From positions 1-7,260 of the forward strand of contig JAGQLH010000069.1 of the NCBI GenBank assembly GCA_020429465.1: DNA of 7,260 bases, in the 5' to 3' direction. Below are positions 1 to 5,670 of the stretch, piece after piece; positions within the stretch are counted from its first letter, which is position 1, and each line of letters opens with the position of its first letter. The position numbers and the translations under genes were made by a program. Under the pieces are notes generated by a model. It made no database searches and was not told the DNA's origin. It saw nothing but the letters and a program-made list of their open reading frames with translations. The stretch is from Candidatus Dojkabacteria bacterium. GTDB taxonomy: Bacteria; Patescibacteriota; Dojkabacteria; B142; WJKM01.

Positions 1-1
1 A

Positions 2-1237
2 TTTGTGATAGTTCAATTCGCGTACCTCTTCTTCGGAGGTGATCGAATAGAAGACTTAGGATTGACCTACTCAGAGTATGCACGGAAAGGGTTCGGCGAA
101 TTACAAGCTGTAGCTATCATGGCATTCTTTGTTCTTTATAGTTTGGTACGATTTGGCCGAAAATCTTCACGAAAGCTCCAGAGTGTTATGAATGGTAATC
201 TATTGGTATTACTATGTAATACATTGATAATAGTTGTTTCTGGACTAGTCAGAATGAATGTCTACATAGATGTCTTTGGACTATCATTGTTACGTTTGTA
301 TTCAACAGTATTCATGGTATTCCAGTTATTATTGTTTGTATACTTGATACCTTCATTATTTAGTAGGAATGTTTTCCGCCAGTTTAGTCTTATAAGCTAT
401 GTTCTTTTCTTTGCAATCGTTTCGACACTTGCACTTACTTCTCCTGAAAGAATTGTTGCAAAAGAAAATATCGCCCGTTCTTTCCAAGGTCTCACGCTAG
501 ATCATAACTATTTAATGACCTTATCGAGTGATGGATGGATGCCGTTGTTGATGGAAGATTCAGTTGAAATAACACCTATTCATGTGTGCCATTTACTTAG
601 TGAGAGTAAAGAAACAATCGAGGGGAAATCTTGGCAAGATCAAACACTAAAGAAAACCCAAGCATTGCACTATCTTGAAAAGTTAACACATGAATATTTA
701 GATAAGAACGATTCGTCAGCTACAACGAATGATCTACTAAGGGATGAGTGTAGTTCAATACTGATGGATGAATTTGATTCTGCTATTGAAGGCTATACGT
801 CTGCATTAGTAGAAAAAAAGTATGATAAAGCCTTTACTGAGTTTTGGTATCCGGGTTATGAGCCAGTATGGTCTGAGATTTCAGAAGATATTTCAATCTC
901 GTCTGTTTCAGCAATTGATAGTACTAAAAATCCATGGAAGTATGTAACCGACCCTTTTGAGATTGTTGAGCCAGGGAGTACATATGGAACATCAACGACC
1001 TTTGAGTTAAATGTTTGGGATTCTCAAAGGGGGGTATTCAACTGTTATGAGGAAGACTTATCAGTCGAGTTGAGAAATGGAAAAGTGTATTTTAATTACG
1101 CGGAAGTGTTGCCTTTGGGATATGGATATAAAGGGTACAATGGTAAAACCGCTGTTTCAGAACGCCTTGATCGCTTTAATAATAATAGGGTATCGTCATA
1201 TTCAGAATGTGATTATACCTATGATTACTTGTATTAG
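2..1237 (+). CDS. DUF4173-type polytopic membrane protein, C-terminal part (5' end outside window)
   Basis: The reading frame is open to the left edge (a Phe codon precedes the GTG at 5), so this is the C-terminal part of a longer gene. Residue numbers count from that GTG. The stretch around residues 18-33 (LTYSEYARKGFGEL) and the RMNVY/GLSLLRLY region (83-99) match what I know of the DUF4173/DUF4153 membrane family, as does SPERIVAKENIAR (146-158) followed by LDHNYL and a Leu-rich end. Hydrophobic segments lie at about 34-50, 66-82, 98-119 and 127-145. After residue 185 the protein is soluble and polar, with a Tyr/Asp-rich end (about 225 residues) that I do not recognise. The biochemical role of the family is not established. 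It ends 38 bp before the first SLH gene, so it may be co-transcribed with the surface-protein cluster. Family call moderately sure; role unknown. Confidence 0.75.
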   Translation, partial: FVIVQFAYLFFGGDRIEDLGLTYSEYARKGFGELQAVAIMAFFVLYSLVRFGRKSSRKLQSVMNGNLLVLLCNTLIIVVSGLVRMNVYIDVFGLSLLRLYSTVFMVFQLLLFVYLIPSLFSRNVFRQFSLISYVLFFAIVSTLALTSPERIVAKENIARSFQGLTLDHNYLMTLSSDGWMPLLMEDSVEITPIHVCHLLSESKETIEGKSWQDQTLKKTQALHYLEKLTHEYLDKNDSSATTNDLLRDECSSILMDEFDSAIEGYTSALVEKKYDKAFTEFWYPGYEPVWSEISEDISISSVSAIDSTKNPWKYVTDPFEIVEPGSTYGTSTTFELNVWDSQRGVFNCYEEDLSVELRNGKVYFNYAEVLPLGYGYKGYNGKTAVSERLDRFNNNRVSSYSECDYTYDYLY

Positions 1238-1243
1238 ATTTCC

Positions 1244-1252
1244 TGTTAGAAT
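1244..1252 (+). promoter_or_regulatory. Possible extended -10 promoter before the SLH gene cluster
   Basis: TG-T-TAGAAT reads as an extended -10 element (TGn plus 5 of 6 matches to TATAAT) in the 38-bp gap after the DUF4173 gene. No convincing -35 sits 16-18 bp upstream. A start about 7 bp downstream would give a leader of roughly 17 nt that begins with GAGGG (1259-1263), a purine-rich stretch 12 bp before the ATG at 1276. In AT-rich DNA such matches arise by chance, so this is tentative. Confidence 0.3.
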
Positions 1253-1275
1253 GAAATTGAGGGTTAAGATGAATT

Positions 1276-2277
1276 ATGAATTTAAAGAAACTACTATCAA
1301 CAATAGTTGCAATAGTCACGCTTGTTCCATTACAGGCAGCTTCATTCTACGTAGAAGCTGCCTTTAGTGATGTTACTCCCTTTTATCCGTATACAGAAGC
1401 TATCTCATACTTACAAGAGAGAGGAAAAATATCGGGATATTCGGATGGCTCATTTAGACCTAATGATCTAATATCTCGGGCAGAATTTCTTAAAATTGTT
1501 GTTGGGGGCTATGAACCTTTTGCTCAAAAGTTGACAGTTTGTGACCAATCACTCTACACATTCCATGATTTGGATTTGGATACACAGGAGAAATTTGGGG
1601 CTTACATTTGTGTTGCAAAGCTTGAGGGGGTGATTTCGGGATATTCAGATGGAACATTTCAGCCATATAATTCTATTACATTTGGAGAGGCTTCAAAGAT
1701 TACCTGGAATACATATGGCGAAAAAGAAAATATACCTCTGCTAACTGGATCTGGATACGATATTCCTACATTCGATGAAAATTTTTGGTTATACATAACG
1801 AATCTTAATTATTATAAGGCGATTCCAGAGTCGATTGAGGGAGTTGATGTGCATATCACGAGAGGAGAAATGGCAGAGATTGTCTATAGGTACCTCACCT
1901 ATAACGAACTTGGCTATCTGAGAAATCCTATTTCTTTTACTGATAAACAAACTCTTCTGATCGACCAAATTCCAGTAGATAAGTTCAAGTTCAAATTTAT
2001 ACCAGATAAAACTAAAAGCTCTGGTTTTGATGCAGAAATTGTAATAGACGGTGTGAACTACGAATACGAAGAAGATGAATTTATCTCATGGATGTACTAT
2101 GAATCTGGGGGAGTTGGAGGTGCATTAAGCCCTAGTGGGTATGTAGATTTTTTTACTGCATTAGGGACATATTATGTACCAGATGGTAACGGCATCACAG
2201 GGTATGTAACGTGGAATGTGGTATTTGATATCGAACAGAAAAAAGTCTATGGTATATTTCAAGAGAATGGATTTTAA
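1276..2277 (+). CDS. Secreted SLH-domain surface protein (first of three)
   Basis: 333 aa. An N-terminal signal peptide is evident: NLKK, a hydrophobic core at residues 6-19, and a likely cut near VEA/A at 28-29. SLH domain 1 spans about 30-77 (FSDV, ISGYSDGSFRPN, ISRAEF), SLH 2 about 96-147 (FHDL, ISGYSDGTFQP, ITFGEASKI), and a weaker third about 166-207 ending in ITRGEMAEIVYRYL. SLH domains bind secondary cell-wall polymers or hold proteins in an S-layer, so this protein probably sits on the cell surface. Cys89 and Cys112 flank the start of SLH 2 and recur in the two downstream proteins. Residues about 210-333 (Gly/Tyr/Asp-rich, probably beta) form a C-terminal module I cannot assign and that the neighbours do not share. 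The frame starting at ATG 1269 is out of phase; ATG 1276 gives the signal peptide directly. Confidence 0.9.
   Translation: MNLKKLLSTIVAIVTLVPLQAASFYVEAAFSDVTPFYPYTEAISYLQERGKISGYSDGSFRPNDLISRAEFLKIVVGGYEPFAQKLTVCDQSLYTFHDLDLDTQEKFGAYICVAKLEGVISGYSDGTFQPYNSITFGEASKITWNTYGEKENIPLLTGSGYDIPTFDENFWLYITNLNYYKAIPESIEGVDVHITRGEMAEIVYRYLTYNELGYLRNPISFTDKQTLLIDQIPVDKFKFKFIPDKTKSSGFDAEIVIDGVNYEYEEDEFISWMYYESGGVGGALSPSGYVDFFTALGTYYVPDGNGITGYVTWNVVFDIEQKKVYGIFQENGF
1334..1363. repeat. Perfect 10-bp inverted repeat (hairpin) inside the signal-peptide coding region
   Basis: The arms AGGCAGCTTC (1334-1343) and GAAGCTGCCT (1354-1363) are exact reverse complements separated by 10 bp. The loop side contains an overlapping 12-bp palindrome TTCTACGTAGAA (1345-1356). 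It lies about 60-90 nt into the first SLH gene, over codons for the end of the signal peptide. The stem has 6 G/C in 10 pairs, high for this AT-rich region, and is followed by only three T's, so it is not a standard terminator. Confidence 0.6.
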
Positions 2278-2298
2278 TTATCTATTATATTTAGAAAA

Positions 2299-3276
2299 AT
2301 GAGACATATAGTATTTATGGTAGCGGTAATAGTTATCACTAGTTTCACTAGTGGTTTGGTCGAGGCTCAAACATTAATTGGTCCACCCGAGACAATTATT
2401 GGGTTTTTAGATGTGTCATCAGACCATGAAAATTATGATGCTATTACATATGTGAGTTCCAATGGAATAGTAAGTGGATATTCAGATTCGACATTTCGGC
2501 CAGAGAATGCAATTCAAAGAGATCAGTTTACTAAAATCTTAATAGAGACGCACTTTTCGGATGAAGAAATAGCTAGTTGTACTACTTCTCCATTTCCAGA
2601 TGTGAGTAGTGATGATGTTTTTGTTAATTATATTTGTCTGGCAGAGCAGGAATCTATAGTAAGCGGATACTCAAATGGGTTATACAATTCAAAGAATACG
2701 ATTACACTCGGGGAAGCATCTAAAATTCTCGCAAACTCATACGGGTTAACTGCTGATGGAAGTATTGGTCCAGATGGGGATGTTTTTAAACCTTTCTTAG
2801 AAGCTTTATCTCCGAAATCGGTTGTGCCAGTTAGTCTTTCTTATATTAGTGAAAAGGTAACAAGAGCTGAGATTGTTGAGATGATTTACCGACTTGAAGA
2901 ATCGGTTGCTAATCTACCTACAAAAACACATGCAAGTTTGAAATCGTATGAAGATAGTAAATTATTTGGATTGGCTGGTATTGAATCAGCTAGTGCTATG
3001 TTGATTTCTCCTCCTGGAGAGAGTTACCTCTCTGTTTCAGGGATGCTTCCTTCGCCTTGTTATGCGGTTGAGGGGTATGATGTGGTTCGCGATGGATTTG
3101 TTTATACAGTGACTCTTCACATATCTGCTGATATAGATACTGTCTGTATTCAGGTTCTACAACCATATGAGTATACTATTCCTCTTAATGCATATGCGTT
3201 GCAGGAAGGGGCATATCAAATTTTGATAAATGAATCAGAACTATTCGTTGAGGTTGGAACCCTTGGTGAGGTCTAA
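2299..3276 (+). CDS. Secreted SLH-domain surface protein with two-cysteine C-terminal domain (second of three)
   Basis: 325 aa. The signal peptide has MRH, then a hydrophobic core (residues 4-20), with likely cleavage after VEA23 leaving Gln24. SLH 1 is about 36-83 (FLDV, IVSGYSDSTFRPEN, IQRDQF), SLH 2 about 99-148 (FPDV, IVSGYSNGLY, ITLGEASKI), and a degenerate third about 161-201 ending TRAEIVEMIYRL. Cys94 and Cys113 bracket the start of SLH 2. Residues about 240-325 make a compact beta-type domain (GMLPSPCY, GYDVVRDG, YTVTLH, then IPLNAY and an AYQILINES end) with Cys254 and Cys283. I have a loose impression of similar domains in Chloroflexota and CPR surface proteins, but no named family. 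The gene starts 21 bp after the first SLH gene. No Shine-Dalgarno is visible, but TATTAT (2283-2288) lies 10 bp before the ATG. It aligns almost gaplessly with the next gene. The likely job is cell-surface attachment and display. Confidence 0.9.
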   Translation: MRHIVFMVAVIVITSFTSGLVEAQTLIGPPETIIGFLDVSSDHENYDAITYVSSNGIVSGYSDSTFRPENAIQRDQFTKILIETHFSDEEIASCTTSPFPDVSSDDVFVNYICLAEQESIVSGYSNGLYNSKNTITLGEASKILANSYGLTADGSIGPDGDVFKPFLEALSPKSVVPVSLSYISEKVTRAEIVEMIYRLEESVANLPTKTHASLKSYEDSKLFGLAGIESASAMLISPPGESYLSVSGMLPSPCYAVEGYDVVRDGFVYTVTLHISADIDTVCIQVLQPYEYTIPLNAYALQEGAYQILINESELFVEVGTLGEV

Positions 3277-3310
3277 TTCACCTTGGAGATAAATTATTAC
3301 TCAAGTAAAC

Positions 3311-4675
3311 ATGAGGAAAATTCTTAGTATAGCATTTGTGATGTTTATGGGGTCAATCTCTATCGCATTTGCTCAAATAATCCAACCTGAACCGGATTAT
3401 TGTACTATTCAAGCAACAGCAGTATGTGATGAGTACGGTGCAATTAAAGTAAATTGGACAGCAATGACGACACCATTTGGATTAGGACCAAATAGTGGGC
3501 GGGTTGTAGTACGTATAGATGATACTTCAAATGGTTGGTTTGGAACTGGTGATAAATGGTGGGCGACAAACTATGATGAATTTCTCGCTTCCGGACAAAG
3601 TCCATATCAAGGAGAATGGACGTTTTTTCAGGAATATGGAGTAAATCAGAATGTACGGGTTGCCGTAAATCCAGTTCCAGGTGACTATGATTCAGCAGGG
3701 TTATGTTCAACAAATGTTATAACGGTAAACTGTGAGGATCCAAATTCTCCAGTTGACCCAGATCCAGATCCAGATCCTGACCCTGATCCTGATGACAAAC
3801 TCTCTTTCCTTGATGTTTCTGAGGAACATGAAAACTATGACGCTATCTTTTATGCTGCAGATAATGGGATAGTAAGTGGGTATAGTGATACTACATTTCG
3901 ACCAGAAAATTCAATCCAACGAGATCAGTTCACTAAGATTCTTATTGGAGCTAAATTCTCAGAGTCTGAGATTGATGCATGTGATGACCTGCCGTTTCCA
4001 GATGTAACATCAACAGATGTGTTTAGAAAGTATATTTGCGTTGCTGAGAAAGAAGGGATTGTGTCAGGTTATTCGAATGGTTTGTATGGTTCAAAGAATA
4101 CAATTACACTTGGTGAAGCTTCAAAAATTATTTCGAATACATATGGGTATACTACAAGCACAAGTATCGGACCTGATAATGATGTGTTCAAACCATTCTT
4201 GCAAGCTCTGGGAGTATTAGGGGCATTACCAGATTCGATTACTTACATTAGTGAGAAAATTACTCGGGCTGAAATGGTTGAGGTGATTTATCGGTTAGAG
4301 AATGGGTTAGCTACTTTACCTGGGATCTCATACGAAGAGCTGCGTGAAAAAGAGGATAGTAAAGACTTTGGGTTAGCAACTATTTCTACAGTAAGTGCGG
4401 TTCTTGCCAGTCCTCCCCAAGTAAGTGAAGTTGAAGTGACCGGAATGTTACCAAATAATTGTTATGATATTGAAGGGTACGATATCTTGAGAGATGGCTC
4501 TTCTTATACTATCACGTTGCATAGTTCTGTTGATGCAAACGTAACATGTAGTAACCAAAGTCAGGAAACCTTCACTACAATGATTCCACTTAATGCATTC
4601 GGAATAGAAGTTGGTACGTATCAAATTATAGTGAATGGCTCCATTGTTGATGTAAGTGTTGGTTATCAATCATAG
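3311..4675 (+). CDS. Secreted SLH-domain protein with extra N-terminal domain and Asp-Pro linker (third of three)
   Basis: 454 aa. Signal peptide 1-21 (cut AFA/Q). Residues about 28-144 form a beta-rich, Trp/Gly-containing domain with Cys31, Cys39, Cys132 and Cys141. It may be an Fn3/Ig-like fold, but no motif proves this. A linker of alternating Asp-Pro (149-160) leads into SLH 1 (about 166-213), SLH 2 (about 229-278) and a degenerate third (about 291-331, TRAEMVEVIYRL). Cys224 and Cys243 correspond to Cys94 and Cys113 of the preceding protein with a constant offset of 130 residues. The C-terminal domain (about 370-454) also matches it, including GMLPNNCY, GYDILRDG, IPLNAF and Cys384/Cys413. 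This gene looks like a tandem duplicate of its neighbour that gained an N-terminal module. A GGAG at 3285-3288 is 22 bp from the ATG, too far for a normal ribosome binding site. Confidence 0.9.
   Translation: MRKILSIAFVMFMGSISIAFAQIIQPEPDYCTIQATAVCDEYGAIKVNWTAMTTPFGLGPNSGRVVVRIDDTSNGWFGTGDKWWATNYDEFLASGQSPYQGEWTFFQEYGVNQNVRVAVNPVPGDYDSAGLCSTNVITVNCEDPNSPVDPDPDPDPDPDPDDKLSFLDVSEEHENYDAIFYAADNGIVSGYSDTTFRPENSIQRDQFTKILIGAKFSESEIDACDDLPFPDVTSTDVFRKYICVAEKEGIVSGYSNGLYGSKNTITLGEASKIISNTYGYTTSTSIGPDNDVFKPFLQALGVLGALPDSITYISEKITRAEMVEVIYRLENGLATLPGISYEELREKEDSKDFGLATISTVSAVLASPPQVSEVEVTGMLPNNCYDIEGYDILRDGSSYTITLHSSVDANVTCSNQSQETFTTMIPLNAFGIEVGTYQIIVNGSIVDVSVGYQS
3755..3790 (+). repeat. Six tandem 6-bp units encoding (Asp-Pro)6 linker
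   Basis: Six in-frame units of the form GAY-CCN (gaccca, gatcca, gatcca, gatcct, gaccct, gatcct) encode Asp-Pro pairs between the N-terminal domain and the first SLH domain. Asp-Pro runs form stiff, extended, charged spacers in surface proteins. Synonymous variation between units suggests the array is not a brand-new slippage product, although whole-unit gain or loss would keep the frame. Confidence 0.85.
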
Positions 4676-4757
4676 GTATAGAAAAGTAAAAAGTATCGCG
4701 TACCCAGAAATGTCTTTTTTACGGTGCTATAAAACCATAGATCGTAATTAATTTAAA
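4676..4757. other. Intergenic spacer between SLH cluster and hrcA control region
   Basis: This AT-rich spacer marks the border between the surface-protein cluster and the heat-shock genes. It holds a loose inverted repeat, GTAAAAAG (4686-4693) and CTTTTTTAC (4714-4722), with a one-base bulge and a 20-nt loop. The stem is almost entirely A-T. It could help end transcription because of its T run, but it lacks the GC-rich stem of an intrinsic terminator. No open frame or RNA gene is seen. Confidence 0.4.
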
Positions 4758-4784
4758 CTAGCACTTGACTGACATGAATGCTAA
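4758..4784 (+). promoter_or_regulatory. CIRCE-like HrcA operator
   Basis: CTAGCACTT, a 9-bp spacer (4767-4775), then GAATGCTAA. The known CIRCE consensus is TTAGCACTC-N9-GAGTGCTAA. This site matches 15 of 18 arm positions with exactly the canonical spacing, and it stands immediately upstream of hrcA and overlaps its promoter. HrcA bound here would block RNA polymerase, giving autoregulation released on heat shock. The two arms are themselves only 6 of 9 complementary, so the site is somewhat degenerate. Confidence 0.85.
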
Positions 4785-4793
4785 TGCTATATT
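4765..4793 (+). promoter_or_regulatory. hrcA promoter (TTGACT-17-TATATT)
   Basis: The -35 element TTGACT (4765-4770, 5 of 6 to consensus) and the -10 element TATATT (4788-4793, 5 of 6) are separated by exactly 17 bp. Transcription would begin near 4800. The -35 begins in the last two bases of the left CIRCE arm and extends into the spacer, and the right arm ends 3 bp before the -10, so repressor and polymerase cannot occupy the site together. Confidence 0.75.
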
Positions 4794-4823
4794 CGAAGAG
4801 CATTTAGTACTTTGATCGATATC

Positions 4824-5579
4824 ATGAAAGACGATATTACCCTTTCCGACAGACAAAAAGATCTGCTCAGAGCAATCATACAGGAATTTATGGATACTGC
4901 TGAAGCGGTAGGTTCTATACATTTACCTGAAAAATATGATTTAGGTGTTAGTCCTGCTACTATTCGTAATGAAATGGTTGTCCTTGCTCGTAAGGGGGTA
5001 ATCAGAAAAGCGCATGCTTCTTCTGGACGAATCCCAACATCTGAGGGCTTTAAATTCTTCATTGATGAGCTATTAGGTGAGATGTCGCAACTCGGTGTAG
5101 AGTCTGAAGTTCGCGTACGGGAAGTTCTATTTCAAAATCGATTTGATCCAGACAAACTTCTGTATGAAGCAGTTAAAAATCTTCATAATCTTACTGGTAA
5201 CACTGGTGTTGCTTTGTTTAGGAACAGAATTTATTATCATGGGTTATCAGGAATGATAGATATGCCCGAATATCAACAACCACGAAGATTAAAACGTCTA
5301 CTTTCTGTCTTAGAGGATTATGATGAATTATCTCGTGTGTTTGAACGAGGTGATGACGTAGATATTGACGGAGTAAGCATTTTGATTGGAGAAGAAGATA
5401 TTGGAATTGATACATTTGAGAAGGTTGCTGTTGCATTTGGTCAGTTAAAATTACACAGAGGTGAGACTGGCTTTCTTTCAGTGATAGGACCAAATCGTAT
5501 GGATTATGCACAAGTCATTCCTACGCTTCGTTGGATGATAAACACTATTAACCAAAGTGTTGTTGGTTGGAATGGCTAG
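4824..5579 (+). CDS. hrcA: Heat-inducible transcription repressor HrcA (compact form)
   Basis: 251 aa from the ATG at 4824. HrcA binds CIRCE operators as a dimer and represses chaperone genes; GroEL normally helps keep it active. The N-terminal winged helix is clear: LSDRQKDLLRAI (7-18), TAEAVGS (25-31), LGVSPATIRNEM (40-51) and HASSGRIPTSEGFKFFIDELL (64-84). The C-terminal signature GPNRMDY is at 222-228, followed by a final helix. At about 250 aa it is roughly 90 residues shorter than the usual form, the loss lying in the central GAF-like/dimerisation part, as in some reduced genomes. A TTG at 4812 would add four residues (MIDI) and has GAAGAG 11 bp upstream. I prefer ATG because family members start a few residues before the LS-R-Q motif. 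The promoter and CIRCE site sit directly upstream. Confidence 0.95.
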   Translation: MKDDITLSDRQKDLLRAIIQEFMDTAEAVGSIHLPEKYDLGVSPATIRNEMVVLARKGVIRKAHASSGRIPTSEGFKFFIDELLGEMSQLGVESEVRVREVLFQNRFDPDKLLYEAVKNLHNLTGNTGVALFRNRIYYHGLSGMIDMPEYQQPRRLKRLLSVLEDYDELSRVFERGDDVDIDGVSILIGEEDIGIDTFEKVAVAFGQLKLHRGETGFLSVIGPNRMDYAQVIPTLRWMINTINQSVVGWNG

Positions 5580-5588
5580 TTAGTGTTT
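5540..5588 (+). repeat. Inverted repeat spanning the hrcA stop codon
   Basis: AAACACTA (5540-5547) is the exact reverse complement of TAGTGTTT (5581-5588). Further imperfect pairing is possible inward, where ACCA (5551-5554) faces TGGC (5573-5576). The same left arm can instead pair with AGTGTT at 5556-5561. No run of T's follows, so a terminator is not supported. It may be a processing or stability structure, or chance. Confidence 0.3.
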
Positions 5589-5634
5589 CACTGCCTCGTT
5601 ACATAATTTCAAATTACTAGTAGCTATTATTACT

Positions 5635-5664
5635 TTTACTAGATATACATTATTTTGTTATATA
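5635..5664 (+). promoter_or_regulatory. Possible grpE promoter with very short or no leader
   Basis: TTTACT (5635-5640, 4 of 6 to -35 consensus), an 18-bp spacer and TATATA (5659-5664) would place the start of transcription at or next to the ATG at 5671. The mRNA would then be leaderless or nearly so. No Shine-Dalgarno precedes grpE, which fits. No CIRCE-like repeat is present between hrcA and grpE. The strong A/T bias makes chance matches likely. Confidence 0.35.
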
Positions 5665-5670
5665 TAAATT

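Noticed and set aside
1077..1367. Plus-strand open frame of 96 codons overlapping the DUF4173 end and the first SLH start
   Set aside because: It overlaps two better genes in another frame and its product has no coherent domain or signal.
2337..2353. Direct repeat CACTAGT-TT-CACTAGT with palindrome
   Set aside because: It lies in the signal peptide and simply encodes Thr-Ser-Phe-Thr-Ser; a short chance repeat is the simplest reading.
3444..3713. Minus-strand open frame of 89 codons, and similar ones at 4448-4669, 4787-5062, 5218-5511 and 6269-6466
   Set aside because: All lie opposite well-supported genes (4787-5062 also covers the hrcA start region), have low-complexity or unrecognisable products, and show no start signals. 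They are shadows of the real frames.
3755..3790. CRISPR-like or minisatellite array
   Set aside because: The repeat unit is 6 bp, in frame, with no spacers; it is a coding Asp-Pro linker.
4686..4722. Terminator after the SLH cluster (GTAAAAAG ... CTTTTTTAC)
   Set aside because: The stem is A-T only, bulged, with a 20-nt loop, and the T run is inside the stem rather than after it. It does not meet intrinsic terminator criteria.
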